Below, piece after piece: positions 5,335-11,420 of a DNA stretch of 13,340 bases (position 1 is its first letter; the number at the start of each line of letters is the position of its first letter). Both the position numbers and the translations under genes were made by a program. Source of the DNA: SAR324 cluster bacterium (lineage in GTDB: Bacteria > SAR324 > XYD2-FULL-50-16); assembly GCA_002401295.1 (NCBI GenBank), contig NVSR01000001.1:89539-102878 (forward strand), given 5' to 3'. The notes under the pieces are model-generated. The model was not told the origin of the DNA and did no database searches. It saw nothing but the letters and a program-made list of their open reading frames with translations.

Positions 5335-6477
5335 CTAACTATCTTCTTCTAATCTTTTTTTACCAATTTGCTTGCGTTCTTCTCGTTTAACATTACCGGT
5401 GCTTTTGGCATATATACCTGTTGTCACTTGATTCTCATGACCCATATTAGACTGCAAGGTAACGAGTGAACCTCCTCTTGAAACATAAAGAGTTCCGTAT
5501 GTATGTCTCAATTTATGTAGAAATACAGTATCACTAATATTATTTAGTTTAAAAAATGAACGAGCAAATTTAAAAATATTTCTATCCGATACTGGTTTTC
5601 CTGAAGATGTTTTTAAAATATAAGCATCAGGATTGTTCTTTGCCAGTTCAATAAGTTCTCGCAGCATACTGACTATTTCAGGATTGTATTCAATATCTAT
5701 GGAAATATCTCTTTCTTTATTCCCTTTTCCATGCATTCTAATGGTAATTTCATCATTAGTGTAAGAAATGTCTTTTAGCTTGAATTGCGTTGATTCCTTA
5801 GCTCTTGTACCGGACACAATCATTAAAAGTACTGCGGTTGCATCTCTTAACGCATAGTATCTATTTGAACGTTTAAGTGTCTGCTTGAAGTTGTTTGGCC
5901 ATTTAAATAATGCTTCTATTGATAGTTTTTCTTCTGCCTCATTAAAATGCTCATGCGCGATATCTTGTTTTTTTGGTACAGGATATTTTACTATATGATC
6001 ATACCAGGCTTTAAAGTTTACACCATCAGTATTGTAATTTGAAATGAATGTAAACCATTGTTTAAGTACTGTGATTCTTTGATTAACAGTACTGTAATGT
6101 TTTTGCCCATGTATTTGATAAAGTTCTTCAATTTCATATTCACTCATATCATCTAAAAAAACCACATTATCATCATCAAGCATCAAGTGTAGTAAATATG
6201 CATCTATAAATGCATTGAAAAAATTATGATCTATTTCTTTGAAACTTTTACAACTTGCTGGTGAATTCTTAATAAAATCTTTTATATATTTCAATGAGTC
6301 TTTATAATTTTGTATCGTAGATGATGCAAGTTTTTCAATATCTTGTTTATAATTTATATATGTGCTGATCCAAAAGTTAACATTAGATAAAACGCCTTTT
6401 TTTGGCTCAATTGGAAAATTTAATTTTACATTCTTATTAAAATGATTTCTTTTTACATTTTCACCAAGAGTCCGCAA
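5335..6477 (-). CDS. Tyrosine recombinase / integrase
   Basis: This is a 380-residue site-specific recombinase. Residues 30-160 form the SAM-like DNA-binding N-terminal domain (SSTIQNYKDSLKYIKDF, STVNQRITVLKQWF). The catalytic domain carries Arg225 (SGTRAKE), Lys251 or Lys254 (GKGNKER), His321 and Arg324 (HKLRHTYG), His347 (MGH) and the nucleophile Tyr356 (TGIYA), so it looks intact. The start is TTG 6477 after AAAAGGA with 7 bases spacing; no upstream ATG is better. The C-terminus is strongly basic (KREERKQIGKKR). It lies between a 26-bp inverted repeat and a 29-bp palindrome and next to the repeat-flanked gene array, which it may mobilise. It is not clearly Xer or IntI; I see no IntI-type insertion next to the HxxR box. 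Confidence 0.93.
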   Translation of the reverse strand: MRTLGENVKRNHFNKNVKLNFPIEPKKGVLSNVNFWISTYINYKQDIEKLASSTIQNYKDSLKYIKDFIKNSPASCKSFKEIDHNFFNAFIDAYLLHLMLDDDNVVFLDDMSEYEIEELYQIHGQKHYSTVNQRITVLKQWFTFISNYNTDGVNFKAWYDHIVKYPVPKKQDIAHEHFNEAEEKLSIEALFKWPNNFKQTLKRSNRYYALRDATAVLLMIVSGTRAKESTQFKLKDISYTNDEITIRMHGKGNKERDISIDIEYNPEIVSMLRELIELAKNNPDAYILKTSSGKPVSDRNIFKFARSFFKLNNISDTVFLHKLRHTYGTLYVSRGGSLVTLQSNMGHENQVTTGIYAKSTGNVKREERKQIGKKRLEEDS

Positions 6478-6498
6478 ACTATTTCCTTTTAGCTAAAT

Positions 6499-6512
6499 CC
6501 CTATTTATAGGG
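6499..6512. repeat. 14-bp palindrome in the recombinase leader
   Basis: CCCTATTTATAGGG lies in the untranslated leader of the recombinase gene, 10 bases upstream of its AAAAGGA. It may be a small operator or an RNA hairpin affecting translation. Confidence 0.45.
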
Positions 6513-6557
6513 CTTGTTTGTTTTAAAAAGTCGAATAATTCACCTACTTTTCATTAT

Positions 6558-6586
6558 TTACACTATTATATCGTATAATAGTGTAA
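6558..6586. promoter_or_regulatory. 29-bp palindrome: possible crossover site or operator
   Basis: TTACACTATTATA, then TCG, then its exact complement TATAATAGTGTAA. Read as 11-bp arms around a 7-bp centre (TATCGTA) it has the layout of a tyrosine-recombinase core site. It also carries TATAAT on both strands, so it could be an overlapping -10 for the recombinase gene and an autoregulatory operator. The -35 for the minus strand is weak. Confidence 0.6.
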
Positions 6587-6680
6587 GTTAATAAACTAGT
6601 TTCTTTATTTAAACGTATGCTTTGTCTAAGGTAATAGGATAAGGCACTTTTAGTATTTTATTCTTTAGTTCTTAAGCAAC

Positions 6681-6709
6681 TTGACATAAGAGTAATAATT
6701 CAATACTAT
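6681..6709 (+). promoter_or_regulatory. Sigma70-type promoter
   Basis: TTGACA (6681-6686), a 17-base spacer and TACTAT (6704-6709) place a transcript start near 6716, about 22 bases before the ATG of the 6738 gene. Confidence 0.75.
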
Positions 6710-6737
6710 TTTAGTTAAATCTTTTAGAAGGAAACTA

Positions 6738-6899
6738 ATGTCGTACCTCTTAATAATTTTTATAGTATTTACTATAATATATTTTCTAATTTGGAGAATA
6801 CTTTTTAAAAAGAAAGGTTCAAATCTAGGAATGGTAGCATTAATGATAGTGGGGTACGTAGGCCTTGCTTTTATTCCCTTTAAAATTCTTGTGAGTTAA
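6738..6899 (+). CDS. 53-residue two-helix membrane protein
   Basis: ATG 6738 follows GAAGGAAACTA, a strong ribosome site, and a good promoter. The product begins MSYLLIIFIVFTIIYFLIW, has a basic turn (RILFKKKGSN) and a second hydrophobic helix (MVALMIVGYVGLAFIPF), ending ILVS. Inner-membrane location is predicted. Function unknown. The zinc-ribbon gene follows 34 bases later, so they form one operon divergent from the recombinase gene. Confidence 0.75.
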   Translation: MSYLLIIFIVFTIIYFLIWRILFKKKGSNLGMVALMIVGYVGLAFIPFKILVS

Positions 6900-6933
6900 C
6901 TTACAAGTCAACTAAACACTTTAGGAGATGGTC

Positions 6934-7194
6934 ATGGCAACAGGAGCTAAAAAACCAATTAATATTAAAAAAACAGACTACTTCATTTGTCCTAAATGTG
7001 GCGATGCTGATTGGCCTATGAACTATAAAAAGTATGGCAAATTCGTCTATTGTAAAAACAAAAAATGTAGTCATAAATTTCGACCTGAAAATAAGAAAAA
7101 AGAAGAGTTTTCATTACACCTCTTTACGACAGATAAAGCGGAAGCAGTGCGTATTCTAGAAGAGAGTATCACCAAACTCAAAATACACCAATAA
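6934..7194 (+). CDS. Zinc-ribbon protein
   Basis: This is an 86-residue protein with a zinc ribbon of the form C19-P-K-C22 ... C40-K-N-K-K-C45. Lysine-rich flanks (INIKKTDYF, KFRPENKKKE) suggest nucleic-acid binding. The C-terminal helix (DKAEAVRILEESITKLKIHQ) may mediate dimerisation. An ATG at 6928 abuts the AGGAG ribosome site. The ATG at 6934 has ideal 6-base spacing and is chosen. It converges with the minus-strand array. Role unknown, possibly a regulator or accessory factor of the element. Confidence 0.8.
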   Translation: MATGAKKPINIKKTDYFICPKCGDADWPMNYKKYGKFVYCKNKKCSHKFRPENKKKEEFSLHLFTTDKAEAVRILEESITKLKIHQ

Positions 7195-7202
7195 GTTGAA
7201 AG

Positions 7203-7218
7203 AACTGTTATGGTATTA
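7203..7218 (-). repeat. Junction 15, degenerate type A at the array end
   Basis: TAATACCATAACAGTT overlaps the stop of the last array gene. TAATAC and several other positions match type A, but the TTACTG end is lost. It may mark the edge of the array. Confidence 0.35.
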
Positions 7219-7497
7219 ATAAGTATAGTTAACGCTGTTAGTGACAGTCTTATCCACCATGCAAAAACCTTTGTTAGGTAGTAGTTTAATATCAAAGCTA
7301 TCGTCTAACCCATACATTTTAGAAACCAATTTATCAAAATCTTCATTGTGACATATGATCTCAATAGTTTTTTGTCCTATGTTTTTTGAGTACCCTATAT
7401 CAAAATCTTTCATAAGTTCAGTCAACATTTTACTTACTGCAAAAGAATGATTATCGTTGCATGTAATCATCTGCATTGTGTCTTCATTAAAAATCAA
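7216..7497 (-). CDS. Hypothetical protein, last gene of the array
   Basis: This encodes 93 residues of alpha/beta character with no membrane segment and cysteines at 13, 49 and 79. The best start is TTG 7497, placed 5 bases after AAAAGGAG. The open frame reaches back to 7518, but that part is the leader and junction. The family is not recognised. It follows a type B junction and ends at a degenerate type A one. Confidence 0.75.
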   Translation of the reverse strand: MIFNEDTMQMITCNDNHSFAVSKMLTELMKDFDIGYSKNIGQKTIEIICHNEDFDKLVSKMYGLDDSFDIKLLPNKGFCMVDKTVTNSVNYTY

Positions 7498-7521
7498 TTC
7501 AACTCCTTTTCTATTCAAATT

Positions 7522-7538
7522 CAGTATCGGTAGGTTTT
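7522..7538 (-). repeat. Junction 14, type B
   Basis: AAAACCTACCGATACTG, identical to junction 1, begins over the TAA of the 7537 gene. It is followed by a 24-base leader with AAAAGGAG. Confidence 0.85.
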
Positions 7539-8049
7539 AAATTACTAATTTATTTAACTCATTTAATGCGAGTCCAGCATTTTTTGACATCAGCGGAGTA
7601 ATCGCAGCAAACGATTCATCCTCATTAAGATTCACCTTGTCAACCGCCCCAGTTCTATCCATGTAAACAATCAATATATCCTCTAAATCTCTAATCTTAG
7701 AAATAGGCTTTACCTCTTTTGCAATATACTCAATTAATTCTTTCATATTATAGGTAAGAGAAAGACTATTTTTAACATCAACAAAATTGCCATTTTTTGT
7801 TTCCGTTAATGCTTCTTCCTCTGAAAGTCTCTCATTGGAATTATCAACCATAAAGAGTAAAGGAATCCCTTTAGTTTCCACGTAGTAATACTTACAAACT
7901 GTTTCCATCCCATTCAGAACAACAATTCCATGAGGAACTACATCTTGTATAAATCTACCCATTGTTTTTTTAGCTTGAAAACAGCCTGCTTCAGTATTCA
8001 TGCTTTCACAAATTTCTTTAGTAAAATATTTAATATTGTCTTGAAGCAC
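7537..8049 (-). CDS. Hypothetical protein, 170 residues
   Basis: This is the longest gene of the array. The start is GTG 8049 after AAGGAGATAAA. The sequence is a soluble alpha/beta protein with a beta-rich middle (GIVVLNGMETVCKYYYVET, PLLFMVDNS) and a later segment (DILIVYMDRTG). It has two cysteines near the N-terminus and one in the middle. No catalytic motif is apparent and I do not recognise the family. It is preceded by type A and followed by type B. Confidence 0.8.
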   Translation of the reverse strand: MLQDNIKYFTKEICESMNTEAGCFQAKKTMGRFIQDVVPHGIVVLNGMETVCKYYYVETKGIPLLFMVDNSNERLSEEEALTETKNGNFVDVKNSLSLTYNMKELIEYIAKEVKPISKIRDLEDILIVYMDRTGAVDKVNLNEDESFAAITPLMSKNAGLALNELNKLVI

Positions 8050-8085
8050 TTTATCTCCTTAGTTTAGTTTGCTCAACTGAATGAA

Positions 8086-8109
8086 CAGTAACAGCGTATT
8101 ATTTACGCT
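8086..8109 (-). repeat. Junction 13, type A with hairpin
   Basis: AGCGTA/TACGCT (arms 8093-8098 and 8104-8109) flanks the TAA of the 8099 gene and runs into TTACTG. It encodes the last residues Lys-Arg-Lys of that gene. It is identical to junction 2 over AAGCGTAAATAATACGCTGT and onward to TACTG. The leader after it carries an ACTG/CAGT hairpin. Confidence 0.88.
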
Positions 8110-8311
8110 TCATAGCGTGTTTTTTCTTGCTAGATTTTCTAGCTTTATTTCTAGCGTGGTTCCGAGTTACTTTGTAAATAGTTTTTTGCATTGCTGCCAT
8201 CAAGCTCTTATCACCTTTGCCATCAACAACCATAGTATTACCACCTTCACTAAATGTTTGCTTCATGATTTGTTCCATTGCCTTAGTTGAGCCTTTATTT
8301 GCTGTTATCAT
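8099..8311 (-). CDS. Small, strongly basic protein
   Basis: This encodes 70 residues. The second half is almost all basic (KVTRNHARNKARKSSKKKHA, then MKRK), suggesting nucleic-acid or phosphate binding. ATG 8311 follows AAGGAAGAGG by 4 bases and is clearly the start. The longer open frame upstream (to 8467) runs through the previous gene and the junction. The last three codons and the stop are supplied by the type A repeat itself, so the repeat is part of the coding sequence. Confidence 0.8.
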   Translation of the reverse strand: MITANKGSTKAMEQIMKQTFSEGGNTMVVDGKGDKSLMAAMQKTIYKVTRNHARNKARKSSKKKHAMKRK

Positions 8312-8338
8312 TTTGCCTCTTCCTTGATTTTTTGTATT

Positions 8339-8355
8339 CAGTATCGGCATATATT
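8339..8355 (-). repeat. Junction 12, type B (left half diverged)
   Basis: AATATATGCCGATACTG keeps GCCGATACTG of type B. The AAAACCTA half is altered and sits 14 bases beyond the stop of the 8367 gene rather than over it. Confidence 0.7.
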
Positions 8356-8366
8356 TGGTAAGTATT

Positions 8367-8711
8367 TTAAGCTCTCTTAAATGACATTTGATATTGCTCT
8401 TGTATATTAATTGGCAAATTGTCAAAAGATACATTTTCAAACACTTCAGTAATTTTATTTTCATCAATCAGAAGCCAATAATCTAGTTCATCATAAATAT
8501 TGCATAAGCCAGATATTTTTATAGATTGTTTGTTTTGTTCATTGAAATAGATATGCCCATCTTCTGAAAGAGTAAAACTATCTCCTACCCAAGAGTCCTT
8601 ATTTTCTTCATACATGAAGTCTTTTGATTGATAGTTGCCACTTTTTATAATGCTATTGCAAAGCATTATGTCTTTTTCGTTTTCTGTTGCTATTCTGTCA
8701 CAATATCCCAT
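8367..8711 (-). CDS. Hypothetical protein, 114 residues
   Basis: ATG 8711 follows TTGGAGCAGAAA and is preferred over the upstream TTG at 8744, which lies in the type A leader. The product is acidic, with a beta-rich middle (DSWVGDSFTLSEDGHIYFNE) and a helical tail (NLPINIQEQYQMSFK). It has no membrane segment or known motif. It is preceded by type A and followed by type B. Confidence 0.78.
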   Translation of the reverse strand: MGYCDRIATENEKDIMLCNSIIKSGNYQSKDFMYEENKDSWVGDSFTLSEDGHIYFNEQNKQSIKISGLCNIYDELDYWLLIDENKITEVFENVSFDNLPINIQEQYQMSFKRA

Positions 8712-8751
8712 TTTCTGCTCCAATTTTAATTTAGTTTGGCTCAATAAGAGC

Positions 8752-8772
8752 CAGTAATGATGTATTGTTTTA
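8752..8772 (-). repeat. Junction 11, type A variant
   Basis: GTAGCGTAAAACAATACATCATTACTGG overlaps the stop of the 39-codon ORF. AGCGTAAA and TTACTG are kept, while the second hairpin arm has drifted. The leader after it forms a GGCTC/GAGCC hairpin, then AAACTAAATTAAAA and GGAG. Confidence 0.7.
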
Positions 8773-8889
8773 CGCTACTTTTTCCTTTAATGTATCAGGT
8801 TTAACACTGGTATTTTCCATATATACACCTTTGTATTTATGTCCTCCTACCATGTAGCCATCGCTCTTTTTATATTTAGTTTTATTCAT
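8770..8889 (-). CDS. 39-residue basic peptide
   Basis: ATG 8889 overlaps the end of the preceding gene (ATGAATAA), so translation is probably coupled. The product reads MNKTKYKKSDGYMVGGHKYK, then GVYMENT and a short helical tail. It is basic and beta-prone, with no cysteine. The stop TAA falls in the type A repeat, exactly as for longer genes of the array, which argues that it is a true gene. No independent ribosome site is seen. Confidence 0.55.
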   Translation of the reverse strand: MNKTKYKKSDGYMVGGHKYKGVYMENTSVKPDTLKEKVA

Positions 8890-9337
8890 AAAAGATATTT
8901 TCATTTAATAAACATTCATTATTATGTTGAGATATGTAGGTAAAAAATGCCTTATTTTCTCTTTTCTTCAATTTGTCATCTTGATCTCCATAAATGATGG
9001 CTATATCTAATCTTAAATCAACTATACCATGCAACTTTACTTCAGAGGCCTTGTTATCTTTATTAATTTCCAAAGCATTCATTTCGCAAAGAAGTGCTCT
9101 GTCTTTTAGAACTGACACTTTTATTTTTTTAGGATCATTATCAATAATATATTTTGTATACTTGTTCTCGTCCTGGGAGAAGCACCGTTTTAGACTTTTA
9201 CCTAAAGCTATATAGCAAATTTGTGATTTCTGCTCTTCACTAATATTATTAATATAGTCCGAAACTAATAATTTAGTGGTTTTTTCTGCGCTTAGAGCAA
9301 CTGCTAATGCTATTAATCCTAATACTACTTTTTTCAT
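8882..9337 (-). CDS. Secreted protein with cleavable signal peptide (paralogous leader 1)
   Basis: This encodes 151 residues starting MKKVVLGLIALAVALSAEKT, a classic Sec signal with an ALSA cleavage site after residue 17. The mature part has cysteines at 41, 52, 84 and near 144, compatible with two disulfides in the periplasm. Function unknown. The signal peptide and about 45 bases of leader are nearly identical to those of the 9779 gene, but the mature regions are unrelated. The leader begins at a type A/B hybrid junction. The last bases overlap the 39-residue ORF. Confidence 0.8.
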   Translation of the reverse strand: MKKVVLGLIALAVALSAEKTTKLLVSDYINNISEEQKSQICYIALGKSLKRCFSQDENKYTKYIIDNDPKKIKVSVLKDRALLCEMNALEINKDNKASEVKLHGIVDLRLDIAIIYGDQDDKLKKRENKAFFTYISQHNNECLLNENIFYE

Positions 9338-9410
9338 TGTTTCCCTTTTGGGTTATTTATTTGTGTAAAACACATTCTGTCCATCTTTGAGGGCTAGAAT
9401 GAACTTTATG
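9338..9410 (-). promoter_or_regulatory. Conserved structured 5' leader, copy 1
   Basis: On the minus strand a CATTCT/AGAATG stem is followed by TGTGTTTTACACA and by CCCAAAAGGG, the last enclosing the ribosome site just before ATG 9337. The same three elements, with compensating changes in the first stem, precede ATG 10084. Confidence 0.6.
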
Positions 9411-9426
9411 CAGTAATAGTAGGTTT
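9411..9426 (-). repeat. Junction 10, A/B hybrid
   Basis: AAACCTACTATTACTG directly follows the TAG of the 9427 gene. The left half matches type B (AAACCTAC) and the right half matches type A (TATTACTG), as expected from recombination or drift between the two. Confidence 0.75.
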
Positions 9427-9735
9427 CTAATCCACTTCTTTTAATTTATAATCGTATCCATCTTCACAATCATATTGATTAAAAAAGTCTTTTACTAATC
9501 TTTCTTGTGGAGTGTTTGCAACATAATAATAGCCGAGCACTTCTACTTCTGGATTTTCACTTACTGCATCAGCTACACTTGAATGTTCTTTTAATATGAG
9601 TTTATATTCAGGTAAAGTCCAAATGGATGTACCACCTTGTCTAGCCCAACCATCTCTTTCACTTCGATAAAATAAAACATACTTATCAGGGTTAGAGTCT
9701 AATTCTTCTTTTGTTTCTTCTAAATTTGTAACCAT
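9427..9735 (-). CDS. Hypothetical acidic protein, 102 residues
   Basis: The start is the second of two adjacent ATGs (9738, 9735). AAAGGAG has better spacing to 9735. The product is acidic with a compact alpha/beta look: YVLFYRSERDGWARQGGTSI, then WTLPEYKLILKEH, and a beta strand EVEVLGYYYVA near residue 70. It ends TAG. No membrane segment. Family not recognised. It follows a type B junction. Confidence 0.78.
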   Translation of the reverse strand: MVTNLEETKEELDSNPDKYVLFYRSERDGWARQGGTSIWTLPEYKLILKEHSSVADAVSENPEVEVLGYYYVANTPQERLVKDFFNQYDCEDGYDYKLKEVD

Positions 9736-9753
9736 CATTTTCTCCTTTGTTTA

Positions 9754-9770
9754 CAGTATCGGCGGGTTTT
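9754..9770 (-). repeat. Junction 9, type B
   Basis: AAAACCCGCCGATACTG lies 9 bases after the stop of the 9779 gene and is followed by TAAACAAAGGAG. Confidence 0.85.
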
Positions 9771-9778
9771 ATTTCTTC

Positions 9779-10084
9779 TTATGTAAGGAATATGTTAGAA
9801 GACTTAGGAGAAATTGAACCCGATTTCAGAAACTGATCCTGGCGAAAACCTTCATTTTTTGCAGAAAGTGTCTCAACAATTTCTGCAACCACTTCACCTT
9901 TAACAGTCATTACAATTAAAGCTGATTTTTCAGGCATATGAGAAGTTTTAACTTCATCAATATAGCCTTTCTTCTCTACAATACTTTTCATATACTTATG
10001 GTATTCGTTTTCCGTCATCTTCACAAAAACATCTGCACTTAAAGCCACTGCTAATACTGTTAATCCTAATATTACTTTTTTCAT
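9779..10084 (-). CDS. Secreted protein with cleavable signal peptide (paralogous leader 2)
   Basis: This encodes 101 residues starting MKKVILGLTVLAVALSADVF, with predicted cleavage after ALSA (residue 17). The mature protein is about 84 residues, without cysteines, with a helical first half (NEYHKYMKSIVEKKGY) and a beta strand (SALIVMTVKGEVV). Function unknown. Leader and signal sequence duplicate those of the 8882 gene at DNA level. Similarity stops at the cleavage site. AAAGGG precedes the ATG. Confidence 0.8.
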   Translation of the reverse strand: MKKVILGLTVLAVALSADVFVKMTENEYHKYMKSIVEKKGYIDEVKTSHMPEKSALIVMTVKGEVVAEIVETLSAKNEGFRQDQFLKSGSISPKSSNIFLT

Positions 10085-10156
10085 TGTTTTCCCTTTGGGT
10101 TATTATTTGTGTAAAACACACTCAGACTCTCTTAGAGAGCTAGAGTTTGCTTTAGG
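10085..10156 (-). promoter_or_regulatory. Conserved structured 5' leader, copy 2
   Basis: A stem with CTCTC/GAGAG is followed by TGTGTTTTACACA and CCCAAAGGG before ATG 10084, matching copy 1 at 9338-9410. It may be a cis-acting RNA, an RNA thermometer-like mask of the ribosome site, or just a shared duplicated segment. Confidence 0.6.
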
Positions 10157-10172
10157 CAGTAATTGCGTATTA
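10157..10172 (-). repeat. Junction 8, type A
   Basis: TAATACGCAATTACTG overlaps the TAA of the 10170 gene. The upstream hairpin arm is absent. Confidence 0.82.
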
Positions 10173-10589
10173 TTTTTCTATGTTAACTAGCTTGATTTTT
10201 ACTTTGCAGTCAACAACTTGTTGGTCTTCAAACAAGTAATCTAATGTACAATTATTTTCATTATTTCTATCATAAATCAATCTATGACTTAAATTATCTT
10301 CTAGTTCATCAAGAGAATTCCCATCTTCTGTCCATTCTGTATTTCCATCCTCTGTGTGCATTGTTAAAATTGCAAAATATTTTTTCTCGCTCACAACTTT
10401 TGCATAAATTGGATTCTCGTTAAAATAATTAACTAACCAAGGGTCAAGACCTATTAACCCATGAGTGTGACTTAATAGTTTTTCTTTTTTTGCAGTCTCT
10501 ATTTCACTAAGGCAAGCTTCATGATAAGCAAGTCAACTATCTATTTGACCACTATGTTTAATTTCTTTGTTACAGTGTTCACAATTCAT
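10170..10589 (-). pseudogene. Zinc-finger protein gene interrupted by an in-frame TGA
   Basis: ATG 10589 has a strong ribosome site (AGGAAGGAG). It opens MNCEHCNKEIKHSGQIDS, then TGA at 10533-10535, then continues in the same frame for 120 codons as LAYHEACLSEIETAKKEKLL and on to TAA at 10170. Cys3, Cys6, His23 and Cys26 would form one zinc finger spanning the stop, so the two parts belong together. A Trp (TGG) at codon 19 is the likely ancestral residue. The C-terminal part (KKYFAILTMHTEDGNTEW...) is intact and could start at GTG 10394, but no ribosome site is seen there. Confidence 0.7.
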
Positions 10590-10602
10590 GTTCGTCTCCT
10601 TC

Positions 10603-10616
10603 CTATTGGTGGGTTT
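10603..10616 (-). repeat. Junction 7, truncated type B
   Basis: AAACCCACCAATAG follows the stop of the 10615 gene. It keeps ACCCACC.AT of type B but the TACTG end is replaced directly by the ribosome site AGGAAGGAG. Confidence 0.65.
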
Positions 10617-10878
10617 ATTTAATCCAGTTGCTACTACTAGGATGCTTTGTATTTACAAACCACTCGTAGATACCATCTGATCTTTTTACCACAGCTAAAA
10701 ATGGTGTTTCTTCACTACCACAATAATCAATAACTTGATATATTCCAGTTGGATGCTCTGAAGTTTTCCACGAAGCATTGTTATTTACTTTTTTTAATGC
10801 TTCTTTTGAACTGACAGCTTTAACAAATATATCTACTAGAACACCTCTAATAGTAACCGTAAAATTTTCTAATTTCAT
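10615..10878 (-). CDS. Hypothetical protein, 87 residues
   Basis: ATG 10878 follows AAAAGGAAGACA. The product starts with beta strands (NFTVTIRGVLVDIFVKAVSS), then a helix (KEALKKV), and ends in an aromatic beta-rich half (GIYQVIDYCGS, DGIYEWFVNTKHPSS). It looks like a small soluble alpha/beta fold, perhaps related to small phage accessory proteins, but the family is not recognised. It is preceded by type A and followed by truncated type B. Confidence 0.78.
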   Translation of the reverse strand: MKLENFTVTIRGVLVDIFVKAVSSKEALKKVNNNASWKTSEHPTGIYQVIDYCGSEETPFLAVVKRSDGIYEWFVNTKHPSSSNWIK

Positions 10879-10900
10879 TGTCTTCCTTTTAATTTAGTTG

Positions 10901-10916
10901 CAGTAATAGGCTATTA
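10901..10916 (-). repeat. Junction 6, type A variant
   Basis: TAATAGCCTATTACTG overlaps the TAA of the regulator gene. It is followed by CAACTAAATTAAAAGGA, the typical type A leader tail. Confidence 0.8.
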
Positions 10917-11381
10917 ATTTTCACTAGAGAAAAATAAAGAGCCAACCTTCTTTAGTGTTTTTTTAAGTAGAGTAAACTCTTCTAAATCTTCTTTTAACTT
11001 CTTGTTTTCAAGCAAAAGTCCTAGAGCTAGATTCGCCATTTTAGGAATTTCGCCTTTATTCCATTTTGCAATAGTAGGTTCTGAAACATCTAGCATGTCT
11101 GCTAACTTCTTTTGACTGAATCCAAATTCAATACACACTCTATTAACAATGCTCTCACAATGCTCTTCATTCACAAAAATAAGCCCTATTAGCTCAGGTT
11201 TATTCTCTTTAATTGACAACAGTTGAACATAAAGTTCAATAGCTTTTTGCATAGGATCACTAACTTTATTTGTTTGAACTGCTTTTTTAATTGCTGCTCC
11301 ACTATATCCAATAGATTCCCCTAGCTCTCCATAATTAAGACCTAGTTCCTTACAAATTCTTTTTATTAAATTAGTTTCCAT
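10914..11381 (-). CDS. DNA-binding regulator with two helix-turn-helix units
   Basis: This is a 155-residue protein. Residues 8-36 (ICKELGLNYGELGESIGYSG) form one HTH-like unit. Residues 82-110 (CIEFGFSQKKLADMLDVSEP, then TIAKWNKGEIP) form an XRE/Cro-like HTH. The C-terminus (LLENKKLKEDLEEFTLLKKT) is a likely coiled-coil dimerisation helix. The arrangement recalls phage-type regulators of Campylobacterota. ATG 11381 follows TATAGGAGAAAAT. It is the only recognisable transcription factor in the array and may control neighbouring genes or a prophage-like element. The palindromes at 6499 and 6558 are possible but unproven targets. Confidence 0.82.
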   Translation of the reverse strand: METNLIKRICKELGLNYGELGESIGYSGAAIKKAVQTNKVSDPMQKAIELYVQLLSIKENKPELIGLIFVNEEHCESIVNRVCIEFGFSQKKLADMLDVSEPTIAKWNKGEIPKMANLALGLLLENKKLKEDLEEFTLLKKTLKKVGSLFFSSEN

Positions 11382-11403
11382 ATTTTCTCCTATAATTTTT
11401 AAT

Positions 11404-11420
11404 CAGTATCGGTGGGTTTT
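11404..11420 (-). repeat. Junction 5, type B
   Basis: AAAACCCACCGATACTG starts over the TAA of the 11419 gene. It is followed by ATTAAAAATTATAGGAG. Confidence 0.87.

Noticed and set aside
7071..7295. Minus-strand open frame over the zinc-ribbon gene end
   Set aside because: It overlaps the 3' ends of two convergent supported genes and has no ribosome site.
8081..9215. Plus-strand open frames at 8081-8290 and 8994-9215
   Set aside because: They are antisense to array genes, Phe/Ser-rich as expected from the complement of Lys/Glu-rich coding sequence, and lack ribosome sites.
10533..10535. TGA as a recoded sense codon in this organism
   Set aside because: TGA is used as a normal stop in the ATGA overlap at 631-634 and at 11741-11743. 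Tryptophan is encoded by TGG elsewhere, for example in the 4416 gene. A single nonsense mutation is simpler.
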